Positions 1 through 7,943 of a DNA stretch of 64,000 nt are shown piece after piece. The notes under the pieces are model-generated. The model had not been told where the DNA came from, searched no databases, and worked only from the letters and a program-made list of their open reading frames with translations. Each line of letters begins with the position of its first letter. Position 1 is the first letter of the stretch. This stretch comes from Lachnospiraceae bacterium. GTDB taxonomy: Bacteria > Bacillota > Clostridia > Lachnospirales > Lachnospiraceae. The position numbers were made by a program, and so were the translations under genes. The DNA lies in NCBI GenBank assembly GCA_011959105.1, contig BLLU01000249.1:19744-83743 (forward strand). Direction: 5' to 3'.

Positions 1-2172
1 GTCAAGGAGAACAGCTATAGCAAGATTCATCGGATCAATGTGATCTCCACGGCGGACATGGTGAATTTTACGGATCATGGGTCCATAGAGGCGGCAGGCA
101 GCCAGGGGGCGGCCAAATGGGCCAACAATTCCTGGGCCCCGGCGGCGGCCTGGAAAAATATCGATGGCCAGGATAAATTTTTCCTGTATTTCGCGGACGG
201 GGGCGGCGGCATCGGCGTGCTGACGGCGGACAGCCCCACCGGGCCTTTCACCGATCCCATCGGCCATGGACTGGTAACCCGGCAGACTCCCACCTGCGCG
301 GAAGTGCTGTGGCTCTTTGACCCGGCGGTGCTGGTGGACGAGGACGGCAGAGCCTATCTGTACTTTGGCGGCGGCGTGCCGGAAGATAAGGTGTCGGCGC
401 CCGGTACGGCCAGGGTGGTGGAACTGGGAGAGGATATGATCAGCCTGAAAGGGGATCCCAAGCCCATTGACGTGCCCTATCTGTTCGAGGATTCCGGCAT
501 ACATAAATATAACGATAAATATTATTATACCTATTGTACCAACTGGCAGGTGGACGCGGAGGGGACGGCTGCCTTCGGCTTCCACAACGCGGAGATCGCC
601 AGCCTGGAGAGCGACAGCCCCATGGGGCCTTTCACGTTCAAAGAGGTGATTTTGGAGAACCCCGGCAAGTTAAACGGCCTGTACGGCAATAACCACCACT
701 GTGTGTTCCGCTTTCAGGACAACTGGTATATCGCTTACCATGCCCGTACCCTGGAGAAAAAGATGGGGGTACAGAAGGGCTACCGCTGTACCCATGTGGA
801 TAGCTTTTCCATGGGAGAGGATGGTACCATCGGCAAGATCCGTATGACCCTGAAAGGGCGGGAACAGCTTGGCTATGTGGATCCCTACCGGGAAGTAAAC
901 GCCGCCACCATGGCGGTGCAGGGCGGCCTGGACACGGTGGTTGTGGATATTTTCAGGCCAGACGGCCAGGGTGCTGCGGCGGAAGGGGATGCAGCTGCGG
1001 AGACGGGCGGCGCGGGTGTCACGGCGCTCACATCCATTGACAGCGGGGATTTTGTGAAAGTACAGGGGGTGGACTTTGGGGAAAATTCTCCGAAGGCGAT
1101 ACAGATCTCCGCCCGCCGCACAGCGGGTAAAGAGGGATTGGTCCAGGTGCGGATTGACGGACTGCAGGGGCAGATTCTGGGTTATCTGCCTTTGGGCAGC
1201 CTGCAGGAGAAGGAGGCGGCAGAGGAAAACTTTGTCACTTATGAGGCAGAACTGGAGAGTCAGGCTGTCGGCGTGCATGATCTGTACTTCCTGTTCTACA
1301 GCAGCCCGGGCGAAGACGGCAGCTATGAGATCGGCAGCTGGCGCTTTATAAAAGAGAAGGAAGAACTGCAGACCAAATGCCCGGAGGAGGCAGCCCGGAG
1401 TGTGGCGGGGAGAGAATACGGCAGTCTGGAACATATCACCTACCACTCCGAGACCACGGGATTGGACCGGGGAGCCAATGTGCTTTTGCCTGCGGGATAT
1501 GATCCGGAAAAACAGTACGGGGTGTTGTATTTTCAGCATGGTATCTTCGGGGATGAATATTCCATGACAGGCGATGCCAACAATGCCATTCCCCAGATCC
1601 TGGGCAATCTCAGCGCGGAGGGACTGGCCAGGGAGGTGATTGCGGTATTTCCCAATATGTATGCCACATCCGATCCCAACCAGAAGCCCGGCTTCAGCAA
1701 TGAGGAGGTGGCTCCCTACGACAATTTCATCAACGAACTGACAGCAGACCTGATCCCGTACATTGAGAGCCATTATTCCGTGCTTACAGACCGGGAGGAC
1801 AGGGGGATCATAGGTTTTTCCATGGGGGGACGGGAGACATTATACATCGGCGTCAACAGGCCGGATCTCTTTGGTTATATCGGCGCCATAGCCCCTGCGC
1901 CGGGACTGACCCCGGCCAAGGACTGGGCCATGTCCCATCCTGGCCAGCTGCAGGAGGAGGAACTGCGGTTCCAGGAGGGGGCGCAGCTGCCGGAACTTTT
2001 GATGGTATGCTGCGGAACCAAAGACGGTGTGGTGGGCAAATTCCCGGAGAGTTACCACCAGATCCTGGAGAAGAACGGCGTGGAACATCTGTGGTACGAG
2101 GTGCCCGGGGCGGACCACGACAGCCAGGCCATCCGCAGCGGCCTGTATAATTTCATGATTCGGTGGAAATGA
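1..2172 (+). CDS. GH43 glycosidase / CBM6-like / CE1-type esterase fusion (5' truncated)
   Basis: The frame is open from base 1, so the gene starts left of the window; 723 residues are visible. The first third is a five-bladed GH43 propeller lacking its first blade, with the motifs FDPAVLVDEDGRAYLYFGG and EDSGIHKYNDKYYY (probable general acid Glu). A beta-sandwich of CBM6 type follows (roughly bases 880-1350). The last third is an alpha/beta-hydrolase of the esterase D/feruloyl esterase (CE1) type, with nucleophile motif GFSMGG (Ser codon at 1819) and a late His (codon at 2116). The combination suggests release of arabinose and of feruloyl or acetyl groups from arabinoxylan. No signal peptide can be judged because the N-terminus is missing. 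The exact substrate is inference; the family calls are firm. Confidence 0.85.
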   Translation, partial: VKENSYSKIHRINVISTADMVNFTDHGSIEAAGSQGAAKWANNSWAPAAAWKNIDGQDKFFLYFADGGGGIGVLTADSPTGPFTDPIGHGLVTRQTPTCAEVLWLFDPAVLVDEDGRAYLYFGGGVPEDKVSAPGTARVVELGEDMISLKGDPKPIDVPYLFEDSGIHKYNDKYYYTYCTNWQVDAEGTAAFGFHNAEIASLESDSPMGPFTFKEVILENPGKLNGLYGNNHHCVFRFQDNWYIAYHARTLEKKMGVQKGYRCTHVDSFSMGEDGTIGKIRMTLKGREQLGYVDPYREVNAATMAVQGGLDTVVVDIFRPDGQGAAAEGDAAAETGGAGVTALTSIDSGDFVKVQGVDFGENSPKAIQISARRTAGKEGLVQVRIDGLQGQILGYLPLGSLQEKEAAEENFVTYEAELESQAVGVHDLYFLFYSSPGEDGSYEIGSWRFIKEKEELQTKCPEEAARSVAGREYGSLEHITYHSETTGLDRGANVLLPAGYDPEKQYGVLYFQHGIFGDEYSMTGDANNAIPQILGNLSAEGLAREVIAVFPNMYATSDPNQKPGFSNEEVAPYDNFINELTADLIPYIESHYSVLTDREDRGIIGFSMGGRETLYIGVNRPDLFGYIGAIAPAPGLTPAKDWAMSHPGQLQEEELRFQEGAQLPELLMVCCGTKDGVVGKFPESYHQILEKNGVEHLWYEVPGADHDSQAIRSGLYNFMIRWK

Positions 2173-2233
2173 TGAAACCGGTATTTACCCGGGAGAGATG
2201 CGGAAAAGAACGGAATAAAATGTGAGGTGAATT

Positions 2234-4132
2234 ATGAGCAGATTGCTGTGTTATACCAGAGAACCCATTGACAATGTCCTGTATGATCCCAAGCTGGCGT
2301 ACAGTATGCATCTGGCGCTGCAGGAAGGGGAGTTTTTCCGTCCGCTGAATCACAACGGAGGCGTATTGTTTGCCCTGGCCACGGAGAATCAGGACGGTTC
2401 TCTCAATCCCATGAGCCTGCTTCATCCCTGGATATTCCCGCTCAGGGACGGCGGCTACGGTGTGGCGGCGGTGCGGGTATGTGCCGAAGGTGAGGACGAC
2501 GAATCCAGCAGGGGCTGCATTCTGTTGTGGACCACCCAGGATCTGGTGACTTATCGGGAACTGGGGCTTTTGAAGCTGGGTGAACAATATGTGGACTGGG
2601 TTAAAGCCCGTTATGATGAAAAGCACAACTGTTATCTGGTGTGCTGGGGAGAGCGGACCGGTATCTGTTACCAGGCACTGTATCCTCTGAATATGCTGGG
2701 AGAAAAAGGAGAGGCGCAGACCGTCGGCGATTGCGAGCCGCTGCTGACCTGCGTCATAGACCCGGAAAACAAGGGGAATATGCTGGGGGAAATCCGCCAT
2801 GCATCCCCGGAAGCGCTGGGGCGGGAGGCCGCCAACATAGAGGGCGCAGTACCCTGCTGCGCGGTGGAGATCGGGGAGCAGGAGGCCTGGTATCTGCGGT
2901 GTAAGCTGTTGACCCCGGTGAATGTGGGGGTGGAGGTTCCCGAAGAGGTAAAGCTGACTCTGGGGGAGGATTTGGACGAGACGCAGCGGAGACAGCAGGT
3001 GCTGCAGGCACTGCGGGGACAGAACGCAGTGGCCCGTTACAATGACGGAACCTTCTGCAGCAAGAAGATTGTGTGGAATCTGGAGAACGGGGATCTGCTG
3101 CAAAAGGGAACTCATGTGGTGGAGGGCCGGATCTATCGTCCCCAATTCCACTTCCCGGTGGCCTATAACCGGGCGGACCCCTGTGTGACGCGCTGGAACG
3201 GCAAATATTATTTTATTGCCACCAATGACGCGGACAACAATCACACATTGTATATCCGGGAGGCGGACACCCTGGAGGGGCTGACGGAGGCCCAGGAGAT
3301 TCTGCTGCTGGACAGCAGCACCTATGAGGGCATCGGGGGGCTGCTTTGGGCGCCGGAATTCCATGAGGTGGAGGGGCGGCTGTACATCTTCCATGCCGCC
3401 ACGCCGGGCCCGTTCTACGAGGAAGAGAGCCATGTAATGGCGCTGCGGGAGGGCGGGAACCCCGCCTGCCGGGAGGATTGGTCCGCCCCCAGAAAGATAG
3501 TAAAGATGGACGGAAGCGAGTTGTGCCATGCAGGGGAGACCATTTCCCTGGACATGACCTGTTTCCTCTGGGAAGGGGAGTATTATGTCATCTGGTCCCA
3601 GCGTCAGTTTTTACCAAAGGATCTGGGAGCCTGGCTGTATATCGCCAAGCTGGATCCCCGGGAACCCTGGCGGCTGGCAACGGAGCCGGTGATATTGTCC
3701 AAGCCGGATTATGGTTGGGCCAACAATCATACCTTTGTGGAGGAGGGGCCTTTTGCGCTCCCTGTGGGAGATAAACTGTATGTGACTTTTTCCGCGGCAG
3801 CGGTGGACACCTCCTATGTGGTGAGTTATCTGGTCATAGAGCGGGGTAAGGACCTGATGGACAAAGGAAACTGGCGTAAGAACAATTACCCCATCCTCAC
3901 CTCCCGCAGCGTGGAAGGAGAATACGGCACCGGGCACAATGCCTATGTGACGGATGAGGACGGCAATATCTGGAATACCTATCATGCCCGGCCCGGCACA
4001 GATGGAGTGCGCAGCAGCGGGATCCGAAGGGTGCATTTTGATTTAGACGGGGCCCCTGTGCTGGATATGACGGAGGAGAAGGACCTGCGGGAGGCGTACC
4101 GCCAGGTGAAGATGAAACTGGTGATCCAGTAG
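2234..4132 (+). CDS. GH43-type glycoside hydrolase, two-part protein
   Basis: This 632-residue protein starts at ATG 2234 behind a GTGAGGTGA ribosome site, 61 bp after the upstream GH43-esterase, so the two are probably co-transcribed. The C-terminal half is a recognisable GH43 propeller: RADPCVTRWNGKYYF near residue 313 carries the catalytic base Asp, and FVEEGPFALP near residue 502 carries the general acid Glu. The N-terminal ~290 residues contain weaker blade-like repeats (HPWIFPLRDGGYGVAAV, LLWTTQDLVTYREL) and may form a second propeller or an accessory domain. No signal peptide is visible, so it is likely cytoplasmic. The family suggests alpha-L-arabinofuranosidase or beta-xylosidase activity; which one cannot be decided from sequence. 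Confidence 0.8.
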   Translation: MSRLLCYTREPIDNVLYDPKLAYSMHLALQEGEFFRPLNHNGGVLFALATENQDGSLNPMSLLHPWIFPLRDGGYGVAAVRVCAEGEDDESSRGCILLWTTQDLVTYRELGLLKLGEQYVDWVKARYDEKHNCYLVCWGERTGICYQALYPLNMLGEKGEAQTVGDCEPLLTCVIDPENKGNMLGEIRHASPEALGREAANIEGAVPCCAVEIGEQEAWYLRCKLLTPVNVGVEVPEEVKLTLGEDLDETQRRQQVLQALRGQNAVARYNDGTFCSKKIVWNLENGDLLQKGTHVVEGRIYRPQFHFPVAYNRADPCVTRWNGKYYFIATNDADNNHTLYIREADTLEGLTEAQEILLLDSSTYEGIGGLLWAPEFHEVEGRLYIFHAATPGPFYEEESHVMALREGGNPACREDWSAPRKIVKMDGSELCHAGETISLDMTCFLWEGEYYVIWSQRQFLPKDLGAWLYIAKLDPREPWRLATEPVILSKPDYGWANNHTFVEEGPFALPVGDKLYVTFSAAAVDTSYVVSYLVIERGKDLMDKGNWRKNNYPILTSRSVEGEYGTGHNAYVTDEDGNIWNTYHARPGTDGVRSSGIRRVHFDLDGAPVLDMTEEKDLREAYRQVKMKLVIQ

Positions 4133-4166
4133 AGTTATCTTATAAATTGAAAAGAGGGTTTTGGGG

Positions 4167-4207
4167 AAAAGACAGCAACGGAAGATATTTTCGGAGCTGT
4201 CTTTTTG
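4167..4207 (+). terminator. Rho-independent terminator after the GH43 pair
   Basis: AAAAGACAGC (4167-4176) and GCTGTCTTTT (4196-4205) are perfect complements around a 19-nt loop, followed by more T. It sits 35 bp after the GH43 stop codon and exactly where base composition turns AT-rich. Confidence 0.85.
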
Positions 4208-4449
4208 TTGATTCTACGCTTATAATTTATAAAATAGAATTGGAAAATGATGCGTTTATTTAACGAAATATAAAATATGAAAAATAATATTGAATTCTAT
4301 ATTTTTGTATAATATAATATTTAAAATTAATAAATTTTAAAGACTTTATATATATTATATATACTTGATGCAATGAGACAAAAATCATAAGTTACTCAAT
4401 GAGATAACAATACTAGCTGCATTTTATGTTGATGTCAAGGAGGTACAAT
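4208..4449 (+). promoter_or_regulatory. AT-rich leader region of the RiPP cluster with a direct repeat
   Basis: This 240-bp non-coding stretch is extremely AT-rich and must hold the promoter of the peptide gene. CAATGAGACAA (4371-4381) and CAATGAGATAA (4397-4407) form a direct repeat with a 26-bp period, suggestive of a regulator binding site. No -35/-10 pair stands out. The ribosome site AAGGAGG lies directly before the precursor ATG and decides its start. Confidence 0.5.
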
Positions 4450-4614
4450 ATGGAATGGATAAGCCCTAAGATTGAAACGATTTTGAGTGAAGCAGATATA
4501 GAACATATGAGTTTATTAGGCGATTGGGAGTGGAGCGGGCAAGGGAACGCATCGTGGAGTGGCCAAAATGGAGCCTGGAGTGGTCAAAGCGGTAAGTGGA
4601 GCGGACAAAGATAA
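4450..4614 (+). CDS. Putative RiPP precursor peptide with four WSGQ repeats
   Basis: This encodes a 54-residue peptide. ATG 4450 is chosen over the upstream in-frame ATG 4426 because AAGGAGG lies 6 nt before it. The leader begins MEWISPKIETILSEADIEHM; W-x-x-P-x-I resembles the Y-x-x-P leader motif bound by PqqD-like recognition domains in Firmicute lasso systems (known for that family, inferred here). After LLGDWE the core contains W-S-G-Q at residues 28-31, 36-39, 43-46 and 50-53, separated by short G/N/A/S/K spacers and ending in Arg. There is no Cys, which rules out thioether products. The likely modification is radical-SAM crosslinking at Trp, Ser or Gln. I recognise no named family with this core. 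Confidence 0.85.
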   Translation: MEWISPKIETILSEADIEHMSLLGDWEWSGQGNASWSGQNGAWSGQSGKWSGQR

Positions 4615-4631
4615 GAATTTATAAACAGTTG

Positions 4632-4672
4632 TAGCAATGTAACAAAATGCAGCTAGCATTGCTATATTTTTA
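4632..4672 (+). terminator. Intercistronic hairpin / partial terminator after the precursor
   Basis: TAGCAATG (4632-4639) and CATTGCTA (4657-4664) are perfect complements, followed by TATTTTT. Placed between precursor and maturase, it would let most transcripts stop after the peptide gene and raise precursor dosage over enzyme, a common RiPP arrangement. The stem is short and AT-rich, so read-through is expected. Confidence 0.7.
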
Positions 4673-4723
4673 CGGCGGAACATGATTGCCTGGAGCATTT
4701 TTGAGGTTACTTGAGGAGAATAT

Positions 4724-5914
4724 ATGTTGGACACTGATAAAATTGAAAAAGTAAAGTTTGCGTTAGCACAACGCAAACGTAGTGTGAAGCCAAGGAGTAT
4801 TGTTCTTAAATTAGGTACTGATTGCAATTTAAGATGTGAGTACTGTTATGTTGAGCATTCAAAAGAGAGCAATGGTATCGAGGTTAAGACAGTTGAGAAA
4901 CTTTTTGATGAACTCATGGAAGACAACAATGAGGTGGTTGATTGTTGCTTTCATGGAGGGGAGCCTTTTCTATATTTTAGCAAGATAAAGATGATTCTTC
5001 AGATGCTACATAGAAAGCCATACGCAAAACAGATCAGGTATTCCTGTCAAAGCAATGGAACGTTGCTGACGGATGAAATCATTGATTTTATTAAAGGCAA
5101 TGGGATTTCAGTTGGTATAAGCATTGACGGTCCCAGGGAGGTCAATGATTTATTGCGCAAGTTTCCAAATGGAAAGGGAAGTTTCGACTCTATTGTGAAG
5201 GGGATAGAGAAATTAAGAAGAAATAACATATCTTTTTCTGTTCTTTCTGTTATTTCCAACCAAAATATAGGATATATTATTGATACATTAACATTTCTCA
5301 AAAAAATGGGGATACCAAGCGTGGATTTAAAGCCATGTTTTAAGACGGAATTGAATGAGGAAGAATTATCCCCCGGTTTATATGCGGATGCAATGATTAA
5401 AGCCGTTGACTGGTTAATAGTAAATAATACATCAGAATCCAGAATTATAGTTCGGGAGATTGAGATGTATACTGCGCTTGTGATGCATAGAGAACATGTT
5501 GCGGGATATTCCGATTGCCGCACAATGTGTGACAGACTGCATTGTGGGGCGGGAATAGAACACATTACAGTGGATACGGACGGAGATATATATATTTGTG
5601 ACAGATTGTACGGACATAATGAGTATGTAATGGGCAATATAAACAGGGAACCATTGGGTCAGATATTGAAAAGCAAATTGGCAGAAATATTTAGAAGCAG
5701 AAAAATATCCAGTATAGAAGGATGCCGGGATTGCGCCGAAAATTTAATTTGCTTTCTGGGATGTCCTGCTACTGATATACTTCAAAAAGGAGATCTGAAG
5801 GCGATTTATTCCAAACCGGATTATTGTGAATATTTCAGCAGGATAATAAAGAAATTAAGAGACGTTGTAGATGCCGGAAGCTACCATGGTTTATTGCGGC
5901 TGGAAGAGGAATGA
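4724..5914 (+). CDS. Radical SAM/SPASM peptide maturase
   Basis: This 396-residue enzyme starts at ATG 4724 behind GAGGAG. TDCNLRCEYCYVEHSK gives the radical SAM cluster cysteines C34, C38 and C41. The C-terminal region (about residues 265-368) is Cys-rich (CRTMCDRLHCG, then DGDIYICDRLYGHNEYVMGNI, then CRDCAENLICFLGCP and a final YCEYF), the pattern of a SPASM domain binding auxiliary Fe-S clusters. Such enzymes install C-C, C-O or C-S bonds or epimerise residues in RiPP precursors. With a Cys-free substrate, C-C or C-O crosslinking of the Trp/Ser/Gln repeats is the natural hypothesis. Its stop overlaps an ATG by one base, consistent with tight coupling to the next gene. Confidence 0.9.
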   Translation: MLDTDKIEKVKFALAQRKRSVKPRSIVLKLGTDCNLRCEYCYVEHSKESNGIEVKTVEKLFDELMEDNNEVVDCCFHGGEPFLYFSKIKMILQMLHRKPYAKQIRYSCQSNGTLLTDEIIDFIKGNGISVGISIDGPREVNDLLRKFPNGKGSFDSIVKGIEKLRRNNISFSVLSVISNQNIGYIIDTLTFLKKMGIPSVDLKPCFKTELNEEELSPGLYADAMIKAVDWLIVNNTSESRIIVREIEMYTALVMHREHVAGYSDCRTMCDRLHCGAGIEHITVDTDGDIYICDRLYGHNEYVMGNINREPLGQILKSKLAEIFRSRKISSIEGCRDCAENLICFLGCPATDILQKGDLKAIYSKPDYCEYFSRIIKKLRDVVDAGSYHGLLRLEEE

Positions 5915-5958
5915 GATCCATTGATTGGAGTGTGCTGAAGCGCACAGGGGGTATAATT

Positions 5959-6243
5959 ATGAAATATGTATTGAATGAGGGTTACGAACTGGAGTCAATA
6001 GATGAGTTGGAACATTTGCAGGATGTACTTCTCATTGACAACAGGAACAATAGAATAATTGTAATTAATGTCACATGTGCCTTTATCTTGCGCGAATTTC
6101 AGGAAATCCAGGACGTACAGGAAGTAATAAACAGCGCAATATCGTTTTTTGAAGGAGATGCGGAGACTATCAGAAATGATATAGAAAAAATCATTATTCA
6201 GCTTGTTGAGGAAAAAATATTATGCGAAGCAGTAACCGAATGA
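5959..6243 (+). CDS. PqqD-like peptide recognition protein (RRE)
   Basis: The 94-residue product has the PqqD/RRE pattern: a beta-rich N-terminal part (VLLIDNRNNRIIVINVTCAFILREF) and helices ending in an acidic, amphipathic tail. The family binds the leader peptide and presents it to a radical SAM enzyme or other maturase. The start at 5959 follows AGGGGG and gives a normal family length; an in-frame ATG at 5911, overlapping the maturase stop, would add 16 residues. It is the natural partner of the adjacent maturase and of the W-x-x-P leader motif. Confidence 0.8.
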   Translation: MKYVLNEGYELESIDELEHLQDVLLIDNRNNRIIVINVTCAFILREFQEIQDVQEVINSAISFFEGDAETIRNDIEKIIIQLVEEKILCEAVTE

Positions 6244-7943
6244 GAAAAATATTACATATCTGGAAGGTTGGCTTCAGAGAGTCTTCTTATTGCTGGAAAT
6301 GTATGGTATCCGAGGCTTTTCTGTCGGCGATTCCATATGCCATGGCATGTGTGTTTTCGGAAGTCATTAATGGAGTTATGGAAATCAGGGGACTACCTGT
6401 TACGCTTTTGTGTATTGGTCTCTATGCCGCGCTGCAAATACTTTCTATCAAGGCGAGCCAATTCAACCAGGCAGCACATTTAAAACTGCGGCAGGATTAT
6501 GATTTATTAGCCAGAAAACAGATTGAAAACAGAATAAAGACGATTGATCTGACCTTGTATGAGGATGAAAAGTGGAAAATAGAGAAGCTGGGACGCGTAA
6601 ACAGACTTACCAGTTCTCTTTATGATGAGGTTACCGCGCAATTCAGGTTGTTTGCCGCAGTGCTGGGAACATTTTTGTATTTGCTCTATCTGGCACAGCT
6701 GGATAAATCCCTTGTAATCTGGGGAGGAGCAGCGTTTGTGCCTTCCATTATAAAATCCGTTTTATACGGTAAGATTCACCTGAAGCAAAGTAAACGCTTG
6801 GATGTACATAAGCAAAAATATAACAGAATCTATAATATGTTTTTTGAAAGAGCATTCTCTCAGGAGACGAGGATTTTTAATTCTTTTCAATTTATCAGGG
6901 AAAAATGGCGAGAAGCGTTAAGGAATGTATATCATCAAAAACAAAAGGCAGCAATCATACAAAATGTGATTGATCTGGTATGTGCTGTTCTTTCAATTTT
7001 TATTTATACAATTTTGGTAGTAAAAATATGTAATGGCTCTGGTGGAATTGGACAAATAGTTGCAACGATTCCCTATTCCCTTAGTGTTGCAGGGTCGGTC
7101 AACAGTATTGATATGACATTTAAATCCATATATTATTCCTTTCTGGAACTGGAGGAATTTGATCTTTTTGTCAATTCGGAGTCAGACGCTGGGGCAATAG
7201 GTGTCACAGAAGAGGATAATGCGGAACTGAATGTCCAAAACTTAAGTTTTTCCTATCCGAACGGGCGCAATGTACTTAGTGATATTTCATTCAGCATAAG
7301 GAAAGGTGAAAAAATAGCTCTTGTAGGAGAAAATGGCAGTGGAAAGTCCACATTGATGAAAATAATCGCAGGATTATATAAGCCGGCCAGTGGAACGCTA
7401 AAATTATCGGAAACGGATATTAACAATTCGCAGGATGTGGCTATGGTATTTCAATATCCGGTAAGGTATCCTTTTGGGGTGGAAGAAAATATCAGTCTGG
7501 GCGAAAATACAGAGCGCATATGCTTTTACCTGGATAAAATGGGGATTTGCAGCCGGGAAGGGGTGTTGGCGGAGGGATTTACCAACAGCATTAACCTTTC
7601 AGGGGGAGAGTGGCAGAAAGTAGCGATATCCAGACTGTTCGCAAATAAAGAACATGCGGAATTGTTTTTGTTTGATGAACCCACATCCGCATTGGATCCC
7701 AAATCGGAACTGGAAATCTTTGAATACTTTCAGAAGATGACAGAGGGAAAAACATGCATATATGCGACACATCGTCTGGGAATAGCCAGACAGGCAGACA
7801 GGATCATTGTATTGAGCAACGGAAAAATAGCCGAAATGGGAACACACGAAGAATTAGTCGGGCAAAATGGAATCTACGCCAAAATGTATCATGTGCAATC
7901 TGAGTGGTATGTCAATGGAGGAAATAATGCGTGCATCATATAA
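6222..7943 (+). CDS. ABC exporter, fused membrane and ATPase domains
   Basis: This 573-residue protein has about 330 residues of hydrophobic segments followed by an ATPase domain with Walker A GENGSGKST (near residue 368), signature LSGGEW (near 459), Walker B LFLFDEPTSALD and H-loop ATHRLG. It has no N-terminal C39 peptidase domain, so it would export but not cleave the peptide. ATG 6222 overlaps the PqqD-like gene; a second in-frame ATG at 6240 is also possible, and neither has a strong ribosome site. It probably pairs with the next gene as a heterodimeric exporter for the modified peptide, giving secretion and possibly immunity. Confidence 0.85.
   Translation: MRSSNRMRKILHIWKVGFRESSYCWKCMVSEAFLSAIPYAMACVFSEVINGVMEIRGLPVTLLCIGLYAALQILSIKASQFNQAAHLKLRQDYDLLARKQIENRIKTIDLTLYEDEKWKIEKLGRVNRLTSSLYDEVTAQFRLFAAVLGTFLYLLYLAQLDKSLVIWGGAAFVPSIIKSVLYGKIHLKQSKRLDVHKQKYNRIYNMFFERAFSQETRIFNSFQFIREKWREALRNVYHQKQKAAIIQNVIDLVCAVLSIFIYTILVVKICNGSGGIGQIVATIPYSLSVAGSVNSIDMTFKSIYYSFLELEEFDLFVNSESDAGAIGVTEEDNAELNVQNLSFSYPNGRNVLSDISFSIRKGEKIALVGENGSGKSTLMKIIAGLYKPASGTLKLSETDINNSQDVAMVFQYPVRYPFGVEENISLGENTERICFYLDKMGICSREGVLAEGFTNSINLSGGEWQKVAISRLFANKEHAELFLFDEPTSALDPKSELEIFEYFQKMTEGKTCIYATHRLGIARQADRIIVLSNGKIAEMGTHEELVGQNGIYAKMYHVQSEWYVNGGNNACII

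Noticed and set aside
4426..4449. Upstream ATG giving an eight-residue longer precursor
   Set aside because: The AAGGAGG ribosome site lies inside that extension and points to ATG 4450.
4450..4614. Precursor as lanthipeptide, sactipeptide or lasso peptide
   Set aside because: There is no Cys for thioethers, no LanM/LanB-type gene, and no lasso cyclase or transglutaminase-like protease in the cluster.
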